A DNA stretch of 64,000 nt, taken from NCBI GenBank assembly GCA_013396755.1, contig VWZF01002532.1, positions 981,231 to 1,045,230 of the forward strand, in the 5' to 3' direction. This document shows, one piece after another, positions 26,590 to 41,600 of the stretch; within the stretch, counting starts at the first letter, position 1, and the number at the start of each line of letters is the position of its first letter. This DNA is from Sclerurus mexicanus (lineage: Eukaryota; Chordata; Aves; Passeriformes; Furnariidae). Position numbers and translations under genes: made by a program. The notes under the pieces were generated by a model. That model was not told the DNA's origin, searched no databases, and saw nothing but the letters and a program-made list of their open reading frames with translations.

Positions 26590-27436
26590 CTGTTGGGAGA
26601 AAGAGAAACAAAACCAAACTGTTACTCGTAACACAACCTTAAAAATGTTTTTTGTTTTTCTCAGAATGCAAAAGGTTGATTTGACATCACTGCCTTTTCT
26701 CCTCCTTGAGACAAGACAACAGCATTAAAATTCAAGGCATTGTGCAGATCAAGTGTTCAGCTCACTGTAGTATGGATTTTTCTATTCAGCAATCTGACAT
26801 CAAAGCCCGTGGAACGGCAAACTCCTGAACCTGTTACAGCTTGAATGGATCATCAGGAGGCCAATGGAATATCCTACAGCTACACTGAGTGTGTACAAGA
26901 GATTTCCATTTCCACCCAAATATATTTTTGCATTTTCTCTTCAATGTTTCTTCTGCACAGCTCCTATAGAGAAAGTTTAAAGATTCTTTTCCCCAAAACA
27001 CTCAGCCATGTAACAACTTCATTGTGAGGAAACTCCTTTGTAATATTACCAAAGAAACCTTTCGAGGCCCTAAAAATCCACCAACTCTAATAAATTCCAT
27101 CTCATAGGTTCAACAGGCCTATTAAATCGCATCTAATCTCTTATGCGAACTTCTAATTGTTGGGATCAATTTCAAAACGTGTTCTCTGAAAATTAAGCAC
27201 ACAAAGCAGTGAAAAATCTCTCTAACTTGAATTAAGTGCTTCTCATCACATGCTAGCACAACTTATCACCAGACAACTTATAAAATCTTCACACCAGGTT
27301 ATCCAAAAGAAGCTAACTTACTTGATTAGGAATTTCTGCTTATGAATTAAATAATGTTTTCTATTCTTCTTACAGCACACAGCTTAACATTTAAGACATG
27401 AGTTGCATCCCACTCCTGAGCTGTGTGACTCCCCAT

Positions 27437-27880
27437 ATCACAGAATCACAGGGTGGAAGGGATGTTAAAGATCATCCAGTTCTAGCCCTCCAGCATGGGC
27501 AGGGACACCTTCCACTGTCCCAGGGTGCTCCAAGCCCCGTCCAACCTGGCCTTGGACACTTCCAGGGATGGGGCAGCCACAGCTTCTCTGGGCACCCTGT
27601 GCCAGGGCCTGCCCACCCTCACAGGGAAGGATTTCTTCCCTGCATCTAATCTCAACCTGCCCTCTTTCAGTTTAGTCATTCCCCCTTGTCCTGTCACTCC
27701 AGGCTCTCATCCAAAATCCCTCTCCAGATCTCCTGGAGCCCACTTATATTCTGGGAGGTGCTAAAAGGTCTCCCCAGAGTCTTAACTTCTCCAGGCTGAA
27801 CAACCCCAGCCTAAGGAGAGCCCTCTGATCATCTTCATGGGCCTCATCCTTCTCGTGCTGATCCCCAGAGCTGAGCACTG
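27437..27880 (-). mobile_element. CR1 LINE, longest well-preserved 3' copy
   Basis: About 440 bp of CR1 in minus orientation, running from the 3' end ('tcacagaatcacagggtgga' on the plus strand) back through 'cagggcctgcccaccctcac', 'cttctccaggctgaacaacc' and 'ctgatccccagagctgagca'. It is the least diverged copy in the window and so probably the youngest. It shares the NAV2 strand. Confidence 0.97.
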
Positions 27881-30800
27881 CAGACCCCCTAAATCACTGA
27901 CGGATATGGCTGAGCACACCCACAGCTACTGATTTCAGGAGCACCTTAAGCCTTGCTTTCTCAATATGATGATGTCCTCCTTCATGGGAGTCAAAAACCA
28001 ACTGCCCGCGGTAAGGGTTGGGTGTTTGCCATGAGAGGCAGAGGAACCCGGATATAATACAAGGATTGTGATTTCACACTCCTCTTTCTGGTTCAACGTT
28101 AATATGATAAAATGAAGAACAAAGATTCTGACTAGAGTAATTCTGGTTGTAAAGTCTTCATTTGTTTGGAATTTTTTGGGGTGTTTTTTTTGTTTCTTTT
28201 TGTTTTTTAAACCTGTAAAACACTACTGCTACTAGCCATGACCAAATCACATCTGAAACACGTTGTCCCTATTTTCCACCATTCATCCTTTACTCTCCTC
28301 CTCAGAGCAGCGGGATGTGCATTTCCTAAGCCAACAGTGTCAGGGACTCGAACAGAGAAATACACTGGAACACCTCCGTGGAAAACAACCCAGGGCTGAA
28401 CAACATCTCGATGAAATAAAGGCTGAGCCCATGAGTGAGTTCCCCAGCTGAGCAATAAAGGAAAGGGGCAAGAAACCCACGCTGCACAAACCAGACATTG
28501 TGTCCCTTAGCTCCTTTTACAAGAAAACATTTTCCATAACAGGAAGATACTTTAAAAGATCCAACAGCTTCAAGGAACTAGGTTTGACTTAACCTACTTC
28601 TCGGCCACGTGGTTCCAGCTTGCTTATCTACAAGTAAAGACATATGAGGAAACAGGTTGTAAACCACTTCTTTTGCAAGTGCAACGTTCCCCACACAACC
28701 CTACACTGTCCCTGCAATTTAGCTGACAAGCAACTTATCAAATACAGTAAATGGGAGAGCTGCAATGAATGTCCTAATTTATCACAGCACGACTTTCAGA
28801 AAATTTAAGATTGTACTTTGATGCATCAGTTCCATCCTGGATCGTTTCCATTATGCAGCTCATCATGCAGTGAAACAGATCCTTGGATCAGTCCCAGAGT
28901 TAAAACACGAGCAGACCCCTCCTGGCAGAGCCTGAAATCACAGCAACTGCAAGACCTTGAGAGTTCATCAGCATTGATTTTTAAGTCAAATAACAGCGTG
29001 AGAATGCACGGCTGGCATTGCAAAACTGCTGTTCCCGTACCTGTTTCCCACTGCCCTGATTCCTCTTGCAGCCAGGAACATTAGACCTTATATTCATACC
29101 CTGTAAATAAACACTGCATCAAAGGAATCCCGAACTCCCTCAAATCCCCCTGGTAAAGGAGACAACTTGAAAGAAACCAAATACCCACTGTCTGATCCAC
29201 TGTCCACGCTAACACATAAAGAAACTCCCTCGGATGGCACATCATTCTTGTAAACCCCACTTTGTGTGCTCAGGTCAGTCTCTGTTCGGTGTCTGAACTA
29301 CAAGAAGAGCTTTTATGCTTATTATGAAATATTCCACTAAATGGACATCAGTATGGAGGAAATATTTGTTTCTGGGGTATTTAAGGGTGTGGAATATTAT
29401 TTCATTCCACTAGTGGATTAGGAAAGCCTTTTGGAGGAAAATACACCCAGTCCTTCTTTTAAAAACATTATTATACGACATTATTTTGCAATATGCATAA
29501 CATGCAAATTATTACTGTTTTTTAACTGGCTGGGCTATATATTTACAAGTTCTGAAGCATTCTTATGGACACAATATTATCCAAGTTTATTGCAACAGCT
29601 CTTTGTGGTCACTGCTGATTTTTATGGCATATATTAAGCTAATCATGGAAACTTTCCAGGATGTTTTCAAAACCTGTTTGTTGCAAGTCTTTGTAATGTA
29701 CTACACAAATAGGATTCCTAACGTTTCTTTTCCTTTTCCATATAAACAAGTGAAAAAAATATAATTATACAATGGCTGCTATTTCTAGACACATAAAACA
29801 TGATTCAAGGCACACAGTGTTTTCAGTGTTCAAAACCAGGCAAATAATTGGGAAAACAATAATAAAAGAAGTAGGAAAACACTGCTGAGAAACTTTCCAT
29901 CTTCCTATCTCTGCACATGAATTCTGAGTGTTCCTCAGGTATTTTCAGCAAATGGGCTACAAAGTCATGTTTGAATATTCACACAAAACAGCTGTCTATT
30001 TAAAAACATAAAAACCTTGTGATACGAGATATTTGACCCATTGGAACCCAAGAGATATTCCCTTATTATATACACCAGCATGGGCCTTTACAGCTTTGCA
30101 GTGATTTCACACGGTATGAAAATTACTGAAACAGCTTCATTATTTTAGTTACAAAAACCAAGTGAACATTGTGATTTGGGCATTACCACCACAAGCAGAT
30201 CTTTGTGTCCAAGTCAGTTTAATATTTAACCCGGGCCTAAGTTCTAGCTTTTGTTAAAGGTGGACTCAGCTCTTTGGTAGCTTTTTTTTCCCTCTGTAGT
30301 ATGTGATCTTAGGAATCCAATTATCTGGCAACAAATTAAAAGCAAATGTGAAAGGCTTTTTTCTTCTCTGGTTTTCTCTTCCCCTTCAATCCATCAGACT
30401 TGAATTAAGAGCGTTACAGTTAAGTATTGATTTTGGAAATATTCAGGACATCGTGAGTCGGAGCTAAAACATTAGTGCAAAAAGTAGTGAGGTTTTAAGC
30501 AAAAAAAAAAAATAAAATCCAAACTTTAAACTTTTGAATGCTGTTTATAAAGCAAAAGGCCTGAACACAGCCTGCCATCAAAAAGGTGGAAGAACTTTGA
30601 AATTTTGAATTTTGAAATCTTGTTTCAGATGAGGGAGAGATCTTGCTTTCCAGTTAGGACATCCCTGAAACTTGCTGGCACGTCAAGCCTTGTTTCACCC
30701 CTGTGGCTGTACTGAGAGAGCACACCCAGCCCAGCCAAGCAGCCCCCACTCCACCTGCCCTGTAGCTGAACACTCCATCAGTCCAAAAGGTGCCCTTTGC

Positions 30801-32944
30801 AGAACTGGGGGTTTGCTCAAGCCCACACGGCCCCCCCTAAGCACTCAGGGAAGGCTGGGGAACAAAACTGACCAGCAAAAAGCAAAAACCCTGAAGCTTC
30901 TGCCCACTTTGAAGTGATTCATACAGGCCTTTTAGCCTTGGAGAAAAAAAAAATCAACCAAAAAGCCAAATAAACTAGAGCTTGCCTGGCCAGCCATAAC
31001 AGGCTAAGTTGGCATCTCAAACCACAGTATTCCTCTCTCCATACACCGTTGGGAGGATGATGCCTGAGTGGTTCTTCTCGATCTGCTGGCAGGTAAGACC
31101 AGACACAGCATCTGTAGGACGATATTCCTCTGTCCCCATAGCCAGACAAACCCGGGATACAGAGCTACAGAATAACTCCAGAGAGCAGATCCTTCAGAGA
31201 TCTTCGAGGAGACCCAGAATATCCACGGGGCTACAATTAGGTTAAGGTGTCAGGTATTATCGTGTATTCCAGAGTCTCCTTTAAATAGAATTTAAATGTC
31301 ACTCCTGCATGGGAGGGCAAGACCTACCCAATGTTTCTGCCTCTGCACTGGCATTCTGAAATACACTCATGAAAAGGAAAGGGTTCATATGAATCTACTT
31401 AAAAAGAATGTCTCTCTCTTCTATGCAACTAAGTAGAAAATATGCCTGACTCCCTTCCTTGTTACTCATTTCCACACACACAAATCTAATTATAATAAAC
31501 GCCCAAGTAAATTTTCAAATTTACTTTCTTTCCTTCCCTTTACCAGGTCAGTTCCTTACTAATCAGACTCCGATTGTTTTCTTTCAATAATTATCATGAA
31601 TCAGGCTCTCGTGATTTTGGTAACAGCTGAAGAATATCTTTCTGACATCACGCAGCATAATTAGAGCAGAGCGAGGCTTTTCCCCCGTGATTGAGTAGCA
31701 GGGTTAGTCACATCGATGAGCTCCCATTCCAGAACACCCACTACAATGCACCGCCTGTGCTCTGCTAACCAAACCACACCGCCTGCTGAAGTTCACAGGG
31801 AGCGAAAAATCCACCCCAAAACCTAAAAATAGACACACCACACTGAGATGATCCTAATGGGAATGCCTGCAGTCGTGACTATGCTGGAGGGGGGAGAAGC
31901 CCATCAGATACTCTTTGCTGCCCAATGTAACGGGGTTTGCACAGGGAGAGTCACGAAATCCCGATTTTGGACTGGTAACACTAATTGCAGTCTCATGCTG
32001 ATCCACGCTACAGTCCAACATAATGATCTCATTAGCAGATATCACACTGCAAAGCCCAGAGACAAAAAGCTGAAGCCAAAGGTTTGGCTGCAAACCTCAT
32101 CCCTCTGAAGCACCTCTGGCTTCAAGGGGGCACAGGAAGGATAAATACTTTGAAAGTGCACAGAGATTATGACCCTGACAATAATATGGCTGGTATTTTG
32201 CAGAGCTACTGGGAAAAGGACAACTAAGAAGCACATGGTGAAAAAAACACCAAAACCCCACCCCCTCCCAACCAAAATAAAAAAAAAAAAAATCAAGTTT
32301 AAAAGGATTTGTCACAGAGCTTTTTTCAGGTCTTACAATGTGTGGCCCTCACGAGCTTCTTAAATCTTGTATCTGCACATCTGTACCATGACACAAATCC
32401 CACTAAAAGGATAGTGCTGACTCTTCTAGAATGAATGAAGCTTTGCATTGATGTCCAAAAGACTGCTTTGTGGGGTTTTTATTTTCCTGATAGAAGCTCT
32501 TGAAAGACAAAAAAAGACGCTTAAAAAGCAGGACATAAGATAGATAACGTGTGCCCACGTTTCTCTGTGATAAATCAAAGGTATCAGTGGGCTCTGAGGA
32601 AGGAGTTCTGTCTGCTCCTTTTCTTTAAGGATGTGGACAGCAGGATACAAGGCAAAAACACGTTGTCCTTAGGGATGCCTGTGAGTCCTCAGTGATCCCA
32701 GCCCAGAGGGACAGGGGGACACATGAGGTAGGCAGTGAATGGCTTCCCCTCTCTGCTCTGGGATGCTGGAAACATCCTGAGAGCCAGGATGGGAGACTGG
32801 AGATTTGTTTACTCCATCCTACCAGCACCTTGGCACCAATACCAGGGGAAAAAAAGGGAAGGAAACCACCAGAAACTCCAAGCCTTGAGGTGATGCCGGG
32901 CTGAGTGGCAGGTGGACCCCTTCCAGGTGAGACAGCAAAGTGAC

Positions 32945-33095
32945 CTTCCTGGAAGGAATCCATACAAGAGGCCAGGTTGCATGGGGCTTTAAGCAAACTG
33001 GTCCAGTGGAAGGTGTCCCTGCCCACGGCAGGGGGCTGCAACCAGATGGTCTTTATGGTCCTATGGAACCCACACCACTCTAAGGTTCTGTGATT
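32945..33095 (+). mobile_element. CR1 LINE 3' fragment
   Basis: Includes 'agaggccaggttgcatgggg', 'ccagtggaaggtgtccctgc', 'cccacggcagggggctgcaa' and ends 'aaggttctgtgattt'. Diverged and short. The minus-strand open frame over this region (32625-33137) is a by-product of the element and its flank. Confidence 0.92.
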
Positions 33096-36000
33096 TGCAG
33101 TCCCCCAAAAGCAGCTGTCACACACACATATATACACCTACTAATCACTACCTAATATGATGCCAGGAAAATACTCTACCTAAAGGGCTGGCACTTTTGA
33201 GTTATCACCAACTACTGGGCCTGCAGCTGGAACCAACTGAAGTTCCCACTTGGTTCCCACTTTTCTGGGGAGACAGAGGGAATTCTATGTTTTTCTTCTT
33301 TTTCATTTCTTAAGGGAACGAAACTAAATGATTTATTCTACTCAGATGAGCAAGTGTTTGTTGGAACTGCTTGAATTATTACCCAGTTGGTGGGAGGTAT
33401 TCTGCTAAATATTACATTTTACTGGATAGTTATGTACATTAATGACCTTGTCGAATTTAAATACATAAATGGGTAATTCAAGCACCATGGGGACTACTAA
33501 TTTCTCTCTCCTTAAAGCCTTATTCCCGACTGAGGAGGGCTATTCTCATGCATATGACTGCTATTCAAAAGCAAGAGGCTGGCTCACAGCGCACAGAGCC
33601 AAGCATATGTGTCAATTTTAGCATGCTTGCTGCCTCTCCCAGGAACAGAGCCTTGGACTGTCCACACCTCAGGGCACACACTGCTGTCCCTGAGTTTGAG
33701 AGCCAATCTTTGGTGGATACTAAACAAGCACCATGCTTTCACTTGTCTAGCTGGCACCCTTCTTACTCCTACCCTACTGAATATTTAACTGTATGTAATA
33801 TAAAAGAGGAGAAAAGAGGCATTTCCTTTTATTCCCCCCCCAAGTTACAGTTTCTGAAGCTCATTACTGACAGGTGCTGCCTGCACAGAGGGGTAAATAT
33901 TTCTCACCAAAGCCCAGCCAGAAGGTGAAGCAAGGACGGTGCCGGCACCCGGCACGCTCCGCTCTCAGAGCTCCCATTATCCACATCTTCCACACACAAA
34001 TCCCTGTCAAGCTGGAGCCACACACTACGCCAAGCAGGTGGCCACTCTCTTATCCCCTTATCCCCCCTTGCAAATGTTCAAAATAAACTGAGCCCTGAAT
34101 AGCAATGAGATTACATTCACACCTGCATCAATTCCTACCCATGTCCTGAAGAGAAATAGAGCTTAGTTTACTGAGCTGATTGGCAAAAACCCATTCCAAG
34201 TCGTATTTGGCCACCGTGAAACAGCTGGTTTGATCTCACACCAACCAATTATAATTTACCTCAGAGAACAAAAGAAGCAAATGTATTATTTTTTTTCCCC
34301 AGTGTTTTCTAAAAAGTCACCTAAAGTGCACAGCAAAATTATTTTCAAATATCACAGTTCTCATACACGAAATAAACCCATTTACATCCACCACCACACA
34401 CAAACAGCGACAGAAAAGGGCTTATCTGAAAAGGTGATACATATCTACTCCGAGGAGAAACCACAGAAAATCTTAAGAAGCTGCAGAAGAAAGGGAAAAA
34501 AAGTAAAAATAAAATCACTCCTAAGGCTGAAGTTAGTTACTGTTCAACAGCACCGCTGCCACGATCGAGGAGCCAAGAGCTGCTTACTGTTTTATAATGG
34601 TCACAGGAAAATTTACTTCTCCCACGAACAGGGACCTGGAAGGTCATACTACTTATTGGCATATTTAATGTGTACTGCAAGAGTCCAGCTTGCTCTTCCT
34701 TCTCAGGGGGTCTGTAGTTAAATGATTATATATATGTATGTATGTGCTGGCTTAGGAAGCTTGGGTGGTTAATTTTAGCTGAAGTCACGCATGCACAGTG
34801 CTCAGATTTCTCACACTGTCACATTTTACAATTCCCACCCCTCCTGCAGCTCTTCCCTTACACCCCCAGTGCTCCCTTCTCTAACCACTGTCTGTAACAG
34901 GGAGTTTCAATGTTTGGCATCAGTTTCAAACAGGATCAATGTATTTTATAACACACTCTTGAATAATGAAGCTATTCACAGCAAGCATAAAGTTTGGCTA
35001 ATCTTTTGCGTTAGACACTGTAAAAATTAAAAGACAATCATCAGAGAAATTGTTGGATTTTTGTTTGATTGTTATGTTGGTTTATTGCTTGGGATGTTTT
35101 TACACAATAAGGAGACTTTCCACCTATTATAGAGACAACCCCCATTATCTAAGGGGAAATTTAAGCTCTGAATGAAAATTCAAAATTTCACATGACAAAA
35201 AGATCCATTTTTGAACTTTGGACCATTCACAATAACAGTCGATGTTTGAAAGCTTTATCTATCACAAATGCAAGCTAAAAAGCTGAATTAGACCTGGAGT
35301 GGACACACAGAGCATGGTACAGCAAGGGCTGCGTGCCCTTGCTCTGACCACACTGCTGGCACTCCTTAAAAACACGGAGCACTGGCACTTGGACACAGCT
35401 TGGCTGGAAGTTTTTATATTAAAGAACCCAAAACCCACACAGGCAGCGCTGCCAAGGTGAGAAGCGATGGCTGCCTCGCCTCCCCTCTTGCCAAGCTGAA
35501 GGATAGATAGATGTGTGACAGTCCAGCTGCTGGTTTTTCAAAAGGCACACTTCTGCCAGAGCAAAATCCATGCAGCTCTTTAAACTCCAGTACTCAGTGT
35601 GGTCAGTTCCCAGAACTCAAAGTAGTCTTGGCACACGGGGCCTGTGACAGTAAAAAAAAAGGTCTTCTGAACTCCTCTAATGAAGACAGACTCGTTTTCT
35701 CTATTTGAAAGAGGCGTGAGAGACTGTTCCAAACAGCTGCTGTAATTTCCCTGGTATTTTTCACCTGGGGTCACAAATCTGTATGTTTGCAGCATCATCT
35801 CCTCTGGGCAGAAAGCCATGGCCACAGGAGGGATCAAAACTGATGGACTATCACTGCTGGATTGGACTCTGAGAAACAAAGGGGAAGGAAAAGATTCCAA
35901 GAGATAATAATCTGGAGAGGGCTGGAAACAGAATCTGATTTGCCATGTAGCAATTTTAAGCACAAACTCACTCTTCTATTCCATGTTCTCTTGATTGCTC

Positions 36001-38593
36001 AGAGGATTTTTTCATCAGAATAAGATTCACAGCTGTGAAGCAACTCCAAGTGAAAGTAAAATTGGTTTCTAAGCACATAACACTAAACCCTTTCAACTGC
36101 GAGCAATGTACGAAGATGAAAGTTATCCAGATACCGAGGCCAGAAACATTGCAAAAGCTTTTCCTAATTTTTAACAAAATCGCTTTGCTGTGGGGATTAG
36201 GGAATTAGAGAAACTGGCATTGGTCTCGCCTGAGAGACCAAGTCCTAGTCCTCTTCTAGCCAAGAAGGTCCAGCCAACATTCCCCTTTGGGTCTGCTTAG
36301 TGGCTGATTGACAGAAACGAGACGTCAAAACCAGGGGCTGGGTAAGCTCAGTCCATACCAACACTGAAGTCACCAGCCAAATACCCTCCTCTCCCACGAA
36401 CAGAATGCCTAATGCCACTCAAAAACCAGTAAGTCATCTCAGCTCCCTTTCTCCCGCTGTAAAATGCAATTTAGCTCGGTGTCCAAGACCTTTCACGCGA
36501 GGCAGTGCCTCTGAAGCTGCCAGGAGCTGGCGAGCAGCAGTGCTAGCTCACACTTGGAATGACATAAAGCGATCCACAACCAACACACGGATGAAAAAGC
36601 GCTGCAACTGAGTCATGAAGGCCAGCAACAACTTTATCTGCCAAGCAAGAGCAACGCAAAATCTGGAGATGGAAGAAACAAAAAGAGGAGGAGGAAACAA
36701 GAACCAAACTCGAGGGTGGACTTGACCACACAATTGCTTCAACGTACTCAATTTTCAATCACTTAGTGCACATTTAACTCACCTGAACAGGAATGCTGTA
36801 CTGAAGTTGGTAGTTAGAGAATTACATATTAATTCCGTTCTTTCTAAAGTTCATTGATGGTAAGAGTAAGAATGAGAAGGAGCCAACTATCTTTTTGTAT
36901 ATTCTACCCGTCCTTCTATTTCAAATGCCCTTCTAGTGCTCCTCCTGCTCTTGGGCACGGTCAGAAATGGGACAGTTGGCCAGACAAATCTTAGGTGTGA
37001 CCTACTTTTGAAAGACTTATTTTTATTTTCAGCTGCATTTTTAAGATAGTGAAAAATACTTTGTGACAGCTGAGCATTAATTTGTGTGGCAAAGACTCCA
37101 TCCCAAAGAGGCACAAAAGGACTGAGAATCTCAGAAGGGCCCAGCATCCCATTAGATCCAGATTATCACAAGAGCTCAACTTTCATGTAGCCATCAAAAT
37201 AAACAATTAATTTTCCAGAAAACTTCAGGTACTTTTTAAAAACCTAAACAAGGGCTATGTCTCCAGCATTTTTAAAATCTGGTCCTCACTTCTCAGTAGG
37301 GAGAAAGGAAGATAGTCCTATATTTCCATCAACATACAGATGGGGGGATGAAGCCCACACAGGTGTCTGGTTCTAAATGTTTTGCTAGTGAGATCTTGAG
37401 ATAACATTTTTGCATTTGAAAATACTAAAAGCCTTTGAAACACAGGTGGCAGCATTTTTGGGTTTGTCATGTCATTCCCTATACTGCTACACAGCCCAGG
37501 AACCAGGCTAGAGCAGAAAGCTTTCTGTGAACCCCAGGATCACCAGTGGTTGGCCACATTTTAAAGGAAATCAGGTCACCTTTATAAATTGTTCCTGCTA
37601 AACACTTACCAAATAATACAAGTTGTTTCTCCTTTATCCCCCCCCAAAAACAACCAAAAAAATAAAGTGCTGAATTAATTTCCACAAACATAACAAACCT
37701 AATCTAATGGTCCTGCAGTTGGCCATCTGGCTCACAGATACGTATCTAACCGAATCTTCTTCTGACCAATAACTTCCTAAATTAAATTAAATTGTCAATG
37801 CTGACCCTGCTTCCAGCTTAGATCCTCCGGCTTCCATTTAAAGGGTTGGGAGTGCTTTCTGTGTCATGATCTATATGCCAATTAGATAGAAGACAACTGG
37901 TAATAGCTGAAGCTACACACTTGGCACCAGATCAAACTTCAAGGGGCAGAGAAGGGCAGTGTCCCCAGCCAGGATGCGGCCAAATGGAATAGAGAAAACA
38001 GTTCTAGAATACAGATGTTGGAGCAAAAACTTTAGTTCCCCTTTCTCCTCTATAGTCTATGTCACAAAGATTTGGTCAACCAAATGTTCTTGTATATTTA
38101 CGAGTGATTTAAGAAATACTCCCCCTAATGGGAAAGAGCAAACCTCTGTACCTAAGTTTAGTTTAGATATAGATAGAGATAGATATATACACATATAAAA
38201 AATCGGTATTTTTATCCCTAAAGGCCATTTACAGACATGCAGGTCAAGACTCCAGGTATCAATTCACTGTCTTTGGGATGAAGAATGATCCTCTGCAAAA
38301 CGCAAGAGGAAAACTCTGCTTCTTCGTTTCCCGCTGACCTTCTGCCTTGTTGGGGATTGAGGGAGGGGGATATTCTTCCATCAAAGGCAGCTGGGTTGGG
38401 TGCTGCTGGAGGCAGGATGCTCTCAGACTCAGCAAACCATCAGCCTGATCTGCAATGGCAAATCCTGTGCTCCTAATTAGAGAGGTTCACTAAAGTGACA
38501 CCAGCCTATGTTTTCATCGATCTGGCAATTAAAATCAACGCTGCGGGGTTTTACTCAAAATTCTGACACTGAACTTCTAGCACAGCCTTCTAC

Positions 38594-38610
38594 AAAAAAA
38601 AAAAAAAAAA
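38594..38610 (+). repeat. A17 homopolymer
   Basis: Seventeen A on the plus strand, with no retroposon body recognised upstream. Confidence 0.85.
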
Positions 38611-41600
38611 TCCAGTAAAGCAAAACTTACAGCAGACTAGAATTAATAATTTAAAATTATATTTCATGGTTGATCAAGAAATGGCAGTGCAGGCACAATT
38701 CCCACGAGCACAGGAGGTTTGGGCATCTCTGCCTGGGAGCTCCGTGGCGTAGCCATCAGCCACTGGAAAGCCTCCTGCACCTTCCTGGAAAAATCATTCA
38801 GGCAAAAGAAATGATTTTTTGCAGTGCTCCTGAAGCTTTCTTGAGAAATATATATAGCACAATCCTTTAACAGAACTGCTGCGAGGCAGATCAACTGTAG
38901 ATTTCATCCACTGACAGGAGAAGGAATTTTAACACAAAGATTTCTAATAGGAATTGTCAAGTCCTGAACAGCAGGACCTACCAGGCGAAGACTCAATTAT
39001 CAGTTCCTTATGATCTCTGTTGATTCCTCCCTTTTTAAAATGCAGATGGTTGAAATATTTCTATTATTATTACTACTCCTTTAACAATTCTATGGCAGCA
39101 AGGAGGTTGATCAAAAGACTCTGGGGAATTCAGCGAGCACAAGGCAATGACAGCAGGCTGTCCTCACAAGGGCCTCCATCACCCAATTCCAGGGTCATTT
39201 TATGCACACCTACACAATCCCTTCCTCCCTTGGACATCCTGCATTTAGTTTCCCATTTAGTCCCGCTTTTGTCTGAACACCTACGCCTAGGAAAGCGTTA
39301 CTCCAGCAAACTTACATTCCTAAAATTAGCTGAGTTAAAAGGTCTAAAGAGAAGAAAAATTGTATGGAATTGTCAGTGAATAAACTCCCGTAACTAATCC
39401 TTACGGTCATTTCACAGGGGTCCATAGATACCAAATATTTTACTTTTCTTTTTTTTTTTTTTAAACTTTGTAAACTCTTAGTTTTCCTTCAGACAAGAAC
39501 ATTCACTTTGATCCACACCATAGACGTGGTCCAATATTCCCACAGGATGCAGATGAAAGCCCATCTACGTATGAAACTAAGCATGGTTTAAAGCAACATC
39601 AGATAAGAGCAGTGGCTTAGCTGCAGATAAAATCAGAACAATTTACTGGTAATCATTGGGGAGGACAGAACCTACAGGCACAGAAACAAGGCTTGGGACA
39701 TCAGCAAAATCAGTTATTCTTTTTTTTGCCTGGAGCAAGGGTTGGAGGAATGCAGAACAAAGAGCATGCTGCTAGTTTAAAAAAGAAAAGGGAGGGTGGG
39801 GGGAAGAGCCTTATGCACATATGTATAATTTTGATTCAGAAATTAACCACAGAGATATTAATACTGGGAGTAGGAAGCACCAGGACTGGTTGCCCATTTT
39901 CCTGCTCAGACACAACTAATGTGAACTTGTCCAGTTCATTGTCAGCCAGTTCAATCTGCAAAATCTTAAAAGCTTTAGAAATTGGCAAAAATAAAATTAT
40001 AAAAGAAAGAAAAGAAAGTTGCAATAGCTGTTGTGGGACTATGTTGAGATTTCAGCTTACGGGCCACTTTTTTGCAAAAGGCAGGCCGAGAGCACCATCT
40101 AAAACTTGGAATTCTACCAAATTAATCAAGCCATGGGCAGATGGTTGAGTTGTGAACTAAAACTAAAATTACTATTGAAACAACCTAAAAGGAAAAGGCA
40201 GCTCACCAACTTTGATTTGGGGGGGTTTGTTTGCTTGTGGTTTTTCTTCTTTTGTGTTTTGGTCTTTTATTTTGAACAGTGGCAATTCTATTGCTGAATT
40301 TCCAGGAGTGTTATTTTTGCAGTGTTCGCTTTGGCAAGGCTTTGGTTGCAGGTTTTGTTCACGCAACCTCACAACGATTAGGATGTCACGAATTACTCAT
40401 TTTTATCTCTACAAAAAACCTCCCCGTTACCTCCTGCAGGTTTTCTCCTGAGCCATCACTGCTGGATTCTGGAAGAGCAAGACTGCTGGCCATTACCCTT
40501 TCACTCCTGATCGCATCTGGCACTACAACATGTAGGGCGGCCTCAGCAAAATGACAAATCACTCCAAGGAGTAGAGGCTGGTGATGCTCTTGTGAGAATC
40601 GGGAGGACAGATTCAGGCAACAACAATGACTGTGTGATTCTGGGCCAGTTCATCACAGCTCGGCCACGGACATCACTTTAAGGAGCCGAGTGACGCTTCC
40701 AGGCACGCACTGAAGGAGCACAGGCTTGTCCCTATCACAGCAATTCCAGCACAAAGGCCAAGGAGGGGAAAAAAAAGGTCTTCCTGAAGTGTACAGGAGC
40801 TGACAAAGGCAGCAGCTGCTCTGCTCCACAGGGCAAATTAATAACTACAGTAGGCGCCAGGGAAAAGGGATCCTTACGGAAATTACTGTCACTTCAGCCA
40901 CTCTGACCCCGACGCTGCCAAAGAAGAAACTGAATCAGAGCACAATTTAATTTTCATACATAAGTCCAGAGACTCATTCAGAAGAAGCATGCAGAGGCAC
41001 TTCTGAAGAGCATGCAGAAACCAGGAACTAACATTTCGTGTTAAGCTGGTACAGCAGCACCCTCCAAAGAAAGAGATCTCCTTATGATGATTCAGAAGTT
41101 CCTGGAGGATTGAAGGATGGATGCATGTTTTGGCATAGGCCATTATGTCATCAAACCTCATTTTATTAGGGCATAAAGGAAAAATTTATGACTACTGCTA
41201 CAACACAGTTGACCAAAGAAATAATCACTGAGGATGAACAATCTTAAGCAATAACTGGTAGAAATTTGGATTACTTGGAAAACGAACAGTATTAGATATT
41301 GACATAGTAAGTAGAAATAAAACCATCCTAAAAGTGGTATAAAATACGACATGGAATACTGCTGATGTTTGGTACCTTAAACCAGACTTAACCCTTCTCC
41401 ATCAACTCATGAGCTTCTAAAGCCAACCCACTGTGCAAGGGAGATGCTTTTAGCCCTTGCCTGTTGTATAAGGAGCAAAATCTATGCAGTTTTATCTGCT
41501 GACACTTGCAGCGTTTTGCAGACCAATAATGCAGATAAATAAGCTCTTAGCAGAGCTAACATTTACAGACAATACATCTGTGTTAAGCATATCTATTTCT

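Noticed and set aside
27398..27764. Several open frames on both strands over 27398-27764
   Set aside because: All fall in the CR1 copy at 27437-27880 and do not match its reverse transcriptase; this is the CR1 3' region.
32625..33137. 170-codon minus-strand frame
   Set aside because: A large part of it overlaps a CR1 fragment read in reverse; it is a by-product.
36783..36800. 18-nt minus-strand segment between a possible acceptor and donor (YSIPVQ)
   Set aside because: Very short, weak acceptor context, and one of many such pairs expected by chance in a long intron.
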